Positions 1 through 5,910 are shown, counted from the stretch's first letter. The stretch: 7,449 nt of DNA from JADFXI01 sp050011415 (GCA_050011415.1 JBEKJD010000159.1:1-7449); one strand, 5' to 3'. Numbers and translations are program-made. The notes: generated by a model not told the origin, from the letters alone.

Positions 1-570
1 CGAGACCGTCCCTATAACAGGCACACTGTCTCCAAGACCAAGCTCATGCCTGAGCAGGGCAGGGGTGTTGTCAGGGTCGAATTTGCTCAAGTCTATGCCG
101 GTGTGAACGGTAATCACTTTTTGCGGGAAGACCCCTGCGCTGATCAAATATCGCCTCACATACTCGCTTGTGGTCACCACTCTGTGCGGCAATACCGCAT
201 AAGTGAACCGCGAGGTAATAGGCAGTGCAATATGGCGCGTCCTGACAATCGCTGGTCTCCTGCCGGACATCCTTCCTGCAATGCCTGCCAAGAAACTGTC
301 TCTGCCGCTGTGGGTACTGATAACGTCAATCCGCTCGCTGCCGATCAATTTCATTATGAATGCGATTGCAGGAAGGTCATAATGCTTTGCCATCCTGCAA
401 GTTCGAACCTCTATCCCTTCCGCTGCCGCCATTTTGTCAAGGACACTTCCGGGCTGAGACAGTATGAGCACCCTGGCCCCGAGTTTTTTGAGGCCAAGGC
501 ACTCTTTGAGCGTCCTGTTTTCCTGACCACCCCAACCTTTCGATGATTCCGTATGGAGGACAGTGATCAT
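1..570 (-). CDS. GT4-type glycosyltransferase, N-terminal part (cut by window edge)
   Basis: The frame is open from an ATG at 570 to the window edge: 190 codons with no stop, so the C-terminal half lies outside. The protein begins MITVLHTESSKGWGGQENRT. The early W-G-G-Q-E segment, followed by a helix and then LGARVLILSQPGS, is the usual acceptor-side Rossmann start of GT4 (GT-B fold) enzymes. Residues near 160-175 (VITVHTGIDLSKFDP) match the 'N/TGID..F' linker before the nucleotide-sugar domain; the donor-binding domain and E-x7-E motif are not visible. The ATG shares bases with the upstream stop (ATGA overlap, 567-570), with GGGAG a few bases upstream, so translation is probably coupled to the RfaQ-like gene. 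Known for the family: transfer of a sugar from a nucleotide donor at the cytoplasmic face. Inferred: a step in LPS core or other surface glycan assembly. Donor and acceptor cannot be told. Confidence 0.85.
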   Translation of the reverse strand, partial: MITVLHTESSKGWGGQENRTLKECLGLKKLGARVLILSQPGSVLDKMAAAEGIEVRTCRMAKHYDLPAIAFIMKLIGSERIDVISTHSGRDSFLAGIAGRMSGRRPAIVRTRHIALPITSRFTYAVLPHRVVTTSEYVRRYLISAGVFPQKVITVHTGIDLSKFDPDNTPALLRHELGLGDSVPVIGTVS

Positions 571-1718
571 CCGGATTTGCTCCCGAGTGCCTTTAATTGC
601 TCTGACAAGATATCTTTAACATCAGCCGGTTTTATGTCCTCAAGACAGTCGCTTATCTTGCTTCCATTGCAGCCGTCGCTGCCGCAGGGCACACATTGCC
701 GACCTTCCTGGATTACTGTATGGATCCCGAATTCCTGTATTCCATTCCTCGCTGAATAAGGGCCGGTGAAGCTGCCTTTGAGTTTTTTGCTTTCCACATT
801 GTCCCACGGCCCCCAGTTGAAAGCGCCGCTCGGACCGAAAAGGGCCACAACCGGAGTCCCTACAGAAGCAGCGATATGCATGGGAGCGGAGTCAACGCCG
901 AAAAAAAGGTCCGCAATTTCGGATATTGCGGCAAGCTGCTTTATTGTGGTGGCGCCGGAGAGGTCGACAAGTCCGGCATGGAGGCCGACCATTGACAGTA
1001 TGCCCCTGGTTTTCCCGAGTTCATAGGGCTCCGAAGATGATGTAACAGCCACTATAAAGCCTTTGCCGAGAAGCCACCTGATAATTTCCGCCATTGAACG
1101 GTCATTCCAGCATTTAAAGAGCCATCTTGACGTCGCATGGACATGTATGACAGGTCTTTTATTTTTCCGGCTTTCGATACCGAGGATTTTTCTTATATGC
1201 CGCCTATCGTTGTCACTAATGGAAAAGTCTATAGAGAGGTCTTCAGTATTGATCCCATAAGGCCGCACAGCGTCCATGTTTTGCAGTACCATATGCCTGC
1301 TGCCGTCGGGTTCGGACCGGTGAGTATAAAGATATTTTTTTCCTATAAAACCTTTGTCTGATTTCCAACCGAGACGGTATCGCGCACCCGACAGGTACGA
1401 AATCAGGGCAGGCCTGTCTCCGCCGGTGAGGTCAATGGTCATATCGAATGCATTTTTTCTGACTTGCAGCAGGAAATCCGCTTCCCGTTTATATTTGGGA
1501 AGCGCAGGGAGTAGTTTTATTGAACGGTCAAAAGCGAGTATCTCATCAATATATGCGCTGCCCTTCAAAACATCTTCACTGCCGGCATTGACAAGGGCTG
1601 TTGTACGGGCAGAGGGGAATGTCTCTTTAAGCGCCCGGAATACGGGAACAGTCAGGAGCACATCGCCGATATGCCGGAGCTTTATGACAAGGATCCTATT
1701 TATGTTATGGAATTCCAT
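567..1718 (-). CDS. rfaQ: GT9 lipopolysaccharide heptosyltransferase III-like (RfaQ/WaaQ-like)
   Basis: The 383-residue protein is full length for GT9. The N-terminus carries the family signature ILVIKLRHIGDVLLTVPV (residues 9-26, with the G18-D19 pair). The C-terminal donor domain has GVDSAPMHIAASVGTPVVAL (274-293), followed by FGPSGAFNWGPW. The stretch HVHATSRWLFKCW (192-204) and a Cys-rich segment (C342, C345, C350, C358) are what I associate with the 'heptosyltransferase III' subgroup rather than WaaC or WaaF. Known role: transfer of heptose from ADP-heptose to an inner-core heptose of LPS at the cytoplasmic membrane. The exact acceptor is inferred. No Shine-Dalgarno is visible before the ATG at 1718; the upstream bases are A/T-rich and then run into the repeat cluster 1729-1822. 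The gene follows the GT4 gene by 54 bp and overlaps the next GT4 gene by 4 bp, which suggests one operon. Subgroup assignment is less certain than the GT9 call. Confidence 0.9.
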   Translation of the reverse strand: MEFHNINRILVIKLRHIGDVLLTVPVFRALKETFPSARTTALVNAGSEDVLKGSAYIDEILAFDRSIKLLPALPKYKREADFLLQVRKNAFDMTIDLTGGDRPALISYLSGARYRLGWKSDKGFIGKKYLYTHRSEPDGSRHMVLQNMDAVRPYGINTEDLSIDFSISDNDRRHIRKILGIESRKNKRPVIHVHATSRWLFKCWNDRSMAEIIRWLLGKGFIVAVTSSSEPYELGKTRGILSMVGLHAGLVDLSGATTIKQLAAISEIADLFFGVDSAPMHIAASVGTPVVALFGPSGAFNWGPWDNVESKKLKGSFTGPYSARNGIQEFGIHTVIQEGRQCVPCGSDGCNGSKISDCLEDIKPADVKDILSEQLKALGSKSG

Positions 1719-1728
1719 GTTTATAAAA

Positions 1729-1822
1729 GAATCGGAGAACCGGTGAAAGGGAGAATCGGAGCAAAAGATTTTTCACCGTTTCTCCGATTCACCGTTTCTC
1801 CGATTCTGATGCTCTCCGATTC
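1729..1822. repeat. Cluster of five GAATCGGAG motifs: inverted repeat plus 16-bp tandem repeat
   Basis: The 9-mer GAATCGGAG occurs five times in 94 bp: on the plus strand at 1729 and 1753, and on the minus strand at 1782-1790, 1798-1806 and 1814-1822, the last three exactly 16 bp apart. The arms 1729-1748 and 1771-1790 are inverted repeats of 20 bp with one mismatch, around a 22-bp loop, and could form a strong hairpin in RNA. The unit TCACCGTTTCTCCGAT is repeated in tandem at 1773 and 1789. The cluster covers the 54-bp gap between two glycosyltransferase genes and extends into the 3' end of the upstream one, encoding its last residues and its stop codon. It may be a dispersed repeat of this genome, a terminator/attenuator-like structure, or both. 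There is no T-run typical of a plain intrinsic terminator. Confidence 0.8.
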
Positions 1823-2942
1823 TATTTTTACTCACAATAACATGGTCTATTATTTCAGCAAAAGCGCCTGCAGTCTTCTCAATGGAAAACTCCGCGGCTT
1901 TTTTCCGTGCAGCCGCGCCCATGCGATGTCCGTCGCCCAGCGCTGCGATGATGTATTGCGCCAGCTCTTTTGCATCGAGCATATTATTTACTGTAAATCC
2001 TTCCTTCCCGTTCTCAATAAGCTCTGCCGCCCCATTGTTTTTTGTAGTAATGACCGGAAGGCCGGATGACATGGCCTCAAGGGTGGCGTTGCTGAAAGGG
2101 TCATACAGCGTAGGAAGGACAAAAAGGTCTGCGGCGGCATAATATTTTTCTATGTCCCTCTGAGGTCCCATAAAAAGGATTCTGTCAGCAATGCCGTGCC
2201 TCGCAGCCATGGTTTTGAATTTATGCACGGGGCCCTTGCCGATAACAAGAACATGTATCTCATTGTCCCTGATGAGAGAAGCTGCTTCAAGCAGGACCTG
2301 CAGCCCTTTCCTCCTGAATCCGGAGCCGACAAAAAGCACCAGCTTTGTCTCATTCCGCAATGCAAGATCATCTCTTACGAGGTTGCGCCATTTTTCTTTG
2401 TTTTCCGGGGCAAACCGTACCAGGTCAACCCCATTGTAGAGCAAATGGATTTTTTCTTCCGGCACATGGTAATGCTTTATGATATTGGCCTTGACCATAT
2501 TGGAATTGGCAATAATGCACGGGGTTTCGGAGAACAGTCTTCTCTCCATGCTGAGCAGGGACAGGTGCGAAGGGTTTATTTTAAAAGAGATATGTTTGTA
2601 AAAAGGCTCCACTTCCGACCGTATGCCCAGCCACTCCGCATGACAGCCCTCTCCAGCCCTGTAAATGTCCTGGCAGGGTGTCCGTTCAAAGCTTATGACG
2701 CAATCCGGGACATTGCTCCTGACAGCCTTGCAGACATTCCTGCCAAACGTGATCAGGGAGAGGAAAGAGGTCATCCGCGAACTTGATATGTACTTGAAGT
2801 TGACCCCGTCAGCAGGTTCCCAGTGTGTTGCCAGAACAGTTATCTCGTAATTGTTCTTCAACTGATTGACCAGTGTCTTCATATAATTTTCAGCTCCGCC
2901 GTGAATGGAGAACCGTTTTTTTATAAAAAAAAGTTTTTTCAT
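1773..2942 (-). CDS. GT4 glycosyltransferase, WaaG (RfaG)-like
   Basis: The 389-residue protein is a complete GT-B glycosyltransferase. Visible parts in order are: MKKLFFIKKRFSIHGGAENY with the glycine pair G15-G16 of the acceptor domain; RTPCQDIYRAGEGCHAEWL (88-105), which resembles the matching region of RfaG-like core glycosyltransferases; YNGVDLVRF (169-177); the donor-domain start VGSGFRRKGL (205-214, with R210/K212 placed to contact phosphates); and DPFSNATLEAMSSGLPVITT (281-300). The last segment has Asp281 where the classical E-x7-E motif has its first Glu, giving D-x7-E with E289. Known for RfaG: transfer of glucose from UDP-glucose to heptose in the LPS outer core; the sugar used here is not known. 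The last roughly 15 residues are encoded by the repeat cluster 1729-1822 and look like an added tail. The start at 2942 has only a weak upstream TTGAG. The gene is separated from the upstream GT9 gene by a terminator-like palindrome. Confidence 0.9.
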   Translation of the reverse strand: MKKLFFIKKRFSIHGGAENYMKTLVNQLKNNYEITVLATHWEPADGVNFKYISSSRMTSFLSLITFGRNVCKAVRSNVPDCVISFERTPCQDIYRAGEGCHAEWLGIRSEVEPFYKHISFKINPSHLSLLSMERRLFSETPCIIANSNMVKANIIKHYHVPEEKIHLLYNGVDLVRFAPENKEKWRNLVRDDLALRNETKLVLFVGSGFRRKGLQVLLEAASLIRDNEIHVLVIGKGPVHKFKTMAARHGIADRILFMGPQRDIEKYYAAADLFVLPTLYDPFSNATLEAMSSGLPVITTKNNGAAELIENGKEGFTVNNMLDAKELAQYIIAALGDGHRMGAAARKKAAEFSIEKTAGAFAEIIDHVIVSKNRIGEHQNRRNGESEKR

Positions 2943-2965
2943 ATCTCAATTATGCCGGTCGTGTG

Positions 2966-3006
2966 AAAAATCGTCATACCCGCGAAGGCGGAAATGACGA
3001 TTTTTT
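2966..3006. terminator. Bidirectional terminator-like palindrome with REP-like core
   Basis: Twelve perfectly paired bases (AAAAATCGTCAT at 2966-2977 with ATGACGATTTTT at 2994-3005) enclose a second stem CCGC/GCGG (2980-2983 with 2988-2991) and a GAAG loop. Both strands end in a run of five or six T, so it could terminate transcription in either direction. On the minus strand it follows the GT9 stop codon (3016) by about 10 bp and precedes the GT4 start (2942). The core 'CGTCAT-CCCGCGAAGGCGG' resembles the widespread TCATTCCCGCGAAAGCGGGAA class of dispersed palindromes, so it may also be a REP-like repeat. Structure is seen directly; termination is inferred. Confidence 0.65.
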
Positions 3007-3015
3007 ATGAATCTG

Positions 3016-4104
3016 TCATTCAGGAAAATTTTTAATACAATCATGGACAGCCTGCCATACGTTGTCTGCCTGAATTTCTTCCACTGTATGTTCAGCAGTA
3101 ATAACTATATTCCTGGTTTTCCACGGATACCATGTCAAGGACTTGCCCTTTGTCATAAGTGCGACCGTAACTTTATTCAGCGCAGCAGCCATGTGCAGTG
3201 ACCCTGTATCCAGGGTAATTACTATGTCTGAACCGGCAATGGCTGCAATTAACGTTTTTAATGTGGGAGTCGGATATGCAATAATGCGTTCTCCAAAATG
3301 CCTGCTGATAAGTTCAGCGGATTCATCATCCCCGGGGAAAACAGGATTTTCCGCTGAACCAGGCGACCATAAAAGCAATATGTTCGCCGTTTCCTGAAGG
3401 AGTATTTTATCAATTAGTGCAATAAACTTCTCTGTGGACCATTTATTTGCCTTGATCCTGGCGCTGACTGCTATTGCCAGTAGAGGTTTGCCCGGATATT
3501 TAACAGTATTTTTTTTGTATGCTTCAAACCTTTTCAACTCCTCACTGTCAGGGACTAAAATCAATTTTCCGGGCCCGTCATCTATTCCCAGGGGACTTAG
3601 CAGATTAAATACTCTTATTACTTCATGTCCGGGAGCGGCCAAAGGGACCATAGGTTTATTATAAAAAAGATCCAGCGCGTCTTTTTTGCCATATCCTATT
3701 CTAAGCCCGGCGCCGGTAAAAAAAGTATATTTTGCCAGAGTAGGCGAATATGAACCACAAGCTATAGCCACATCGTATTTCTCTTTTTTTATCTGATGGA
3801 ATACTTTAAAATTGTCCAGCCAAACAGACAATTTTTTTCTATCAGGCGCATGCTTTGCTTTTTCATATACGTATAATTCATTTATGTCGGGATTATTCTT
3901 GATCACGTCCACATTGTAAGAATTTACCAGCAAGCCGATTTTGGCATCAGGAAATTTTTCCCGCACCGAATGGATTGCCGGGGTTGTGCAGATAAGATCG
4001 CCGATATTGTCACGGCGAATGAAAAGAATTTTGATTGTATCCCTCTCGCAATTCAGACAGTACAGGGTAATTTTTCTTTGCGAGCGAATAGCCCGCTGTG
4101 CCAA
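3016..4104 (-). CDS. GT9 heptosyltransferase (ADP-heptose:LPS heptosyltransferase family), start uncertain
   Basis: GT9 signatures are clear: IKILFIRRDNIGDLICTTPA near the start, with the G-D pair, and LDTGSLHMAAALNKVTVALM near the end (D-T-G-S-x-H at residues 299-304, counted from the TTG). Known role: heptose transfer to the LPS inner core; which heptose is not clear. The boundary given here uses TTG at 4104, the only conventional in-frame start, which has no properly spaced Shine-Dalgarno and lies inside an inverted-repeat element. The first 23 residues are therefore element-encoded and unlike the family. Homologues begin with Met directly before 'KILFIRR', where this sequence has ATC (4033-4035), preceded by AGAGGGATACA. 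A start there gives 339 residues. Two in-frame stops (TGA 4126-4128, TAG 4114-4116) separate the frame from an upstream ATG at 4230. The body is intact, so function depends on whether initiation still occurs. Confidence 0.85.
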   Translation of the reverse strand: MAQRAIRSQRKITLYCLNCERDTIKILFIRRDNIGDLICTTPAIHSVREKFPDAKIGLLVNSYNVDVIKNNPDINELYVYEKAKHAPDRKKLSVWLDNFKVFHQIKKEKYDVAIACGSYSPTLAKYTFFTGAGLRIGYGKKDALDLFYNKPMVPLAAPGHEVIRVFNLLSPLGIDDGPGKLILVPDSEELKRFEAYKKNTVKYPGKPLLAIAVSARIKANKWSTEKFIALIDKILLQETANILLLWSPGSAENPVFPGDDESAELISRHFGERIIAYPTPTLKTLIAAIAGSDIVITLDTGSLHMAAALNKVTVALMTKGKSLTWYPWKTRNIVITAEHTVEEIQADNVWQAVHDCIKNFPE

Positions 4105-4229
4105 CCCCGCTGTCTATTTGGAATATCATCTGTGTTCCAGTTCTATATGTGGTCTCGGCGTTACTCGCCCACTGCCGAGAACCCCGGCGCTCGACTGCAG
4201 AAAAACAACCCTGTACTGTCTGAATTGCA
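4047..4229. mobile_element. MITE-like element 1, 183 bp, 29-bp terminal inverted repeats
   Basis: The arms 4048-4076 (beginning GCAATTCAGACAGTACAGGG) and 4200-4228 are inverted repeats matching at 27 of 29 positions; only two adjacent bases differ. The element is flanked by near-identical direct repeats, TGTATCCCTCT (4036-4046) and TGTATTCCTCT (4230-4240), matching 10 of 11, which look like an aged target-site duplication. The interior has a smaller hairpin (TCTCGGC 4153-4159 with GCCGAGA 4174-4180) and no room for a transposase. This is what a non-autonomous miniature element looks like. A long regulatory hairpin in a 5' leader is the alternative, but the flanking direct repeats favour insertion. 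It sits between a promoter and the GT9 coding body. Confidence 0.65.
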
Positions 4230-4230
4230 T
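4126..4230 (-). CDS. Possible 34-residue leader ORF inside element 1
   Basis: An ATG at 4228-4230 is preceded by AGAGGAATAC, a reasonable Shine-Dalgarno at good spacing, and opens 34 codons (starting MQFRQYRVVFLQSSAGVLGS) to a TGA at 4126-4128. It is in the same frame as the downstream GT9 gene and its first codons are the inverted-repeat arm. It may be the remnant of that gene's original start after insertion of the element. Expression as a peptide is possible but nothing in the peptide suggests a function. Confidence 0.25.
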   Translation of the reverse strand: MQFRQYRVVFLQSSAGVLGSGRVTPRPHIELEHR

Positions 4231-4269
4231 GTATTCCTCTGGCATCAGGTGTTATTTTATTGCCCTTTT

Positions 4270-4278
4270 ATTATATCA
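4270..4278 (-). promoter_or_regulatory. Extended -10 promoter for the GT9 gene
   Basis: Read on the minus strand the sequence is TGATATAAT, a perfect extended -10 (TGnTATAAT). A TTGAAA lies upstream (4297-4302) but with a 21-bp spacer, too long for a standard -35, so the site would rely on the extended -10. Transcription would start near 4263 and run through element 1, giving a leader of about 160-230 nt depending on the start codon used. Confidence 0.5.
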
Positions 4279-4312
4279 TTAAGACAGGTTAGTTTTTTTC
4301 AAACTTAAAAAC

Positions 4313-4485
4313 AGGTAGTGGGTTAGTTTATTTTTGCTCTGGATCACCTGGGTTATCAGCAGTGGGCTGGTAACGTCCAGCCCACATATTGAGAAATGGC
4401 TACAATAGACAGTTTTCAGTACATGCCGGTGGTTGGAAGCAAAAGACTAATTGATCCAGAGCAAAAATGAACTGACCCACTACCT
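4313..4485. mobile_element. MITE-like element 2, 173 bp, 34-bp terminal inverted repeats
   Basis: The arms 4313-4346 and 4452-4485 are inverted repeats matching at 32 of 34 positions; the outer end reads AGGTAGTGGGT and the inner end TTTTTGCTCTGGATCA. Between them lies a perfect 9-bp hairpin GTGGGCTGG/CCAGCCCAC (4362-4370 with 4377-4385). No transposase fits. A clear target-site duplication is not visible; a TA just inside the tips could be one if the true ends are GTGGG...CCCAC. The element ends 18 bp before the start codon of the dehydrogenase gene, so it forms nearly all of that gene's upstream region. Its arms are unrelated in sequence to those of element 1. Family unknown. Confidence 0.7.
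4396..4470 (+). other. 24-codon ORF inside element 2
   Basis: An ATG at 4396 opens 24 codons (MATIDSFQYMPVVGSKRLID and four more residues) to a TGA at 4468-4470 within the right inverted repeat. It could be the vestigial N-terminus of the transposase of the parent insertion sequence, or chance. The upstream GAGAA is a weak ribosome-binding site. I cannot assign it. Confidence 0.2.
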
Positions 4486-4494
4486 CACCATGAC

Positions 4495-4500
4495 GGAGGG
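4495..4500 (+). promoter_or_regulatory. Ribosome binding site of the dehydrogenase gene
   Basis: GGAGGG lies three bases before the ATG at 4504. The motif is strong but the spacing is short. No better in-frame start with better spacing is seen, and the residues from this ATG lead directly into the family's nucleotide-binding strand. Confidence 0.55.
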
Positions 4501-4503
4501 TGG

Positions 4504-5814
4504 ATGTTGGAGGAATTTGTTTCGGGCAGTAAGAAAATCGCTGTCGTCGGCATGGGATATGTGGGCCTCCCCCTTTGTATTGGTCTGGGCAAGGTATTTA
4601 AAGGGGTAATAGGGTTTGATGTCAATGAGGCGCGTATAACAGAATTGCTGTCCGGGCGTGACAGGACAGAAGAAGTCTCTGCTGAAGACATCCTCGCAGT
4701 ATCGGTAGAATTTACAGCGCAGCCCGAAATTCTCAGGCAGGCATCTTTGATTATTGTTGCAGTGCCCACGCCGATAAGTTCTCATAAAATCCCTGATTTG
4801 AGGCCGCTGGAATCAGCTTCAGAGATGGTTGGAAGACATCTTGCCAGGGGGGCTGTTGTTGTTTATGAATCGACGGTATACCCTGGCGTTACCGAGGAGA
4901 TATGCGGGCCTATTCTTGAACGTAATTCAGGGCTGAAGGCAGGCAAAGACTTTGCGCTCGGCTATTCCCCTGAGAGGATAAACCCCGGAGATAAGCGGCA
5001 CAATCTGGCATCTATAGTAAAAGTAGTTGCAGGGCAGGACAGCGACACTACCGAGCTTCTTGCCGGCATATACGGAAGTGTGGTGAAGGCCGGAATACAC
5101 CGTGCGCCTGATATACGCACTGCAGAGGCTGCAAAAGTAATAGAGAACATCCAGCGGGACCTGAACATAGCGCTGGTCAACGAATTATCGATTATTTTCC
5201 ATCGCCTCGGCATAGATACCGGAAAAGTGTTAGAGGCTGCTTCAACAAAGTGGAACTTCCTGCCTTTTCAGCCAGGGCTGGTGGGCGGCCACTGCATTGG
5301 CGTAGACCCGTATTATCTTACTTTTAAGGCGGAGGAGGTCGGCTATCATCCGGAAGTGATCCTCGCAGGAAGAAGGATAAACGATTATATGGGGAAATAT
5401 ATAGCAGGGCAGACTATAAAGGAACTGATAAAGAGCGGCACTGCGGTCAAGGGGAGCAGGATTTTGATAATGGGGTTTACATTCAAGGAGAATGTTAAAG
5501 ACGTACGGAACACGAGGGTGATTGACATATACAATGAGCTTATTGAATACGGGGTGCAGCCGTTTGTTTTTGACACCGAGGCAGGGAAAGGGGAGGTGAA
5601 AACAGAGTACAGCATTGACCTTATTGATGCGCCGAGGGATCATAGTCCATATGATGGAATCATTGCTGCGGTAAAACATGAAAAATTCGAAGAATTCCCG
5701 GTCGATTATCTCAGGTCCGTTTGCAGTGCCAACCCTGTCCTGATCGACGTCAAAGGAGTTTTCAATGCTAACGCAGCCGGGGCCGCAGGGTTCAGCAGAT
5801 ACTGGAGGCTTTAG
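4504..5814 (+). CDS. tviB: UDP-N-acetylhexosamine 6-dehydrogenase (TviB/WbpO type)
   Basis: The protein has 436 residues, normal for the UDP-glucose/GDP-mannose dehydrogenase family. Visible parts are the NAD-binding KIAVVGMGYVGLPL with G16-M-G-Y-V-G21; ESTVYPGVTEE (122-132); SPERINPGD (155-163); the central helix with K211 and N215; the catalytic-cysteine motif GGHCIGVDPYY (261-271, Cys264); and the C-terminal nucleotide-binding start GFTFKENVKDVRNTR (324-338). The run IQRDLNIALVNELSIIFHRL and the KWNFLPFQPGLVGGHC context match TviB/WbpO more than UDP-glucose dehydrogenases. Known reaction: NAD-dependent two-step oxidation of C6 of UDP-GlcNAc or UDP-GalNAc to the uronic acid, in the cytosol, feeding O-antigen or capsule synthesis. 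Which epimer is used is not decidable here. The gene is transcribed divergently from the glycosyltransferase run, stands alone, and has element 2 directly upstream. Confidence 0.93.
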   Translation: MLEEFVSGSKKIAVVGMGYVGLPLCIGLGKVFKGVIGFDVNEARITELLSGRDRTEEVSAEDILAVSVEFTAQPEILRQASLIIVAVPTPISSHKIPDLRPLESASEMVGRHLARGAVVVYESTVYPGVTEEICGPILERNSGLKAGKDFALGYSPERINPGDKRHNLASIVKVVAGQDSDTTELLAGIYGSVVKAGIHRAPDIRTAEAAKVIENIQRDLNIALVNELSIIFHRLGIDTGKVLEAASTKWNFLPFQPGLVGGHCIGVDPYYLTFKAEEVGYHPEVILAGRRINDYMGKYIAGQTIKELIKSGTAVKGSRILIMGFTFKENVKDVRNTRVIDIYNELIEYGVQPFVFDTEAGKGEVKTEYSIDLIDAPRDHSPYDGIIAAVKHEKFEEFPVDYLRSVCSANPVLIDVKGVFNANAAGAAGFSRYWRL

Positions 5815-5820
5815 CCTCCA
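5803..5820 (+). terminator. Hairpin at the end of the dehydrogenase gene
   Basis: TGGAGGC and GCCTCCA form a perfect 7-bp stem around the loop TTTA, and the loop includes part of the TAG stop codon. No T-run follows, so it is not a classical intrinsic terminator; it may slow or protect the 3' end of the message. Confidence 0.35.
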
Positions 5821-5867
5821 AATCTGTTCCAACACATATTCGGGGCTATTGCACCTGTGATTGTCAG

Positions 5868-5895
5868 TTGACTTTTTATTTGAAACCTTTATGCT
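5868..5895 (+). promoter_or_regulatory. Sigma70-type promoter of the exported-protein gene
   Basis: TTGACT (5868-5873) and TATGCT (5890-5895) are separated by 16 bp and match five and four of the six consensus positions. The predicted transcription start, around 5902, would lie immediately before the ribosome binding site, giving a very short leader. Confidence 0.45.
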
Positions 5896-5902
5896 TTAAT
5901 AA

Positions 5903-5910
5903 AAAGGAGG
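5903..5910 (+). promoter_or_regulatory. Ribosome binding site that fixes the start at 5918
   Basis: AAAGGAGG is a near-perfect Shine-Dalgarno. It lies 7 bases before the ATG at 5918 but only one base before the in-frame GTG at 5912, so the ATG is the likely start. Confidence 0.75.

Noticed and set aside
46..546. 166-codon plus-strand reading frame
   Set aside because: It lies antisense to the truncated GT4 gene, whose frame encodes clear glycosyltransferase motifs; the plus-strand translation has no recognisable domain.
2196..2786. 196-codon plus-strand reading frame
   Set aside because: Antisense to the WaaG-like gene, which has full family motifs; no ribosome binding site and no domain.
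4047..4485. Integron attC sites or a CRISPR repeat as explanation of the palindromes
   Set aside because: There are only two elements, with unrelated arms, no regular repeat-spacer pattern, no clear GTTRRRY core pairs and no integrase or cas gene.
4105..4503. A new multi-gene defence or other accessory system in the divergent region
   Set aside because: The region has no open frame longer than a few dozen codons; its content is explained by two palindromic elements, a promoter and short leader sequence.
5803..5820. Strong intrinsic terminator after the dehydrogenase gene
   Set aside because: The stem is good but no T-run follows, so only a low-confidence hairpin was listed.
5242..5835. 197-codon minus-strand reading frame
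   Set aside because: Shadow of the dehydrogenase gene, antisense to its catalytic-cysteine and C-terminal domain codons.
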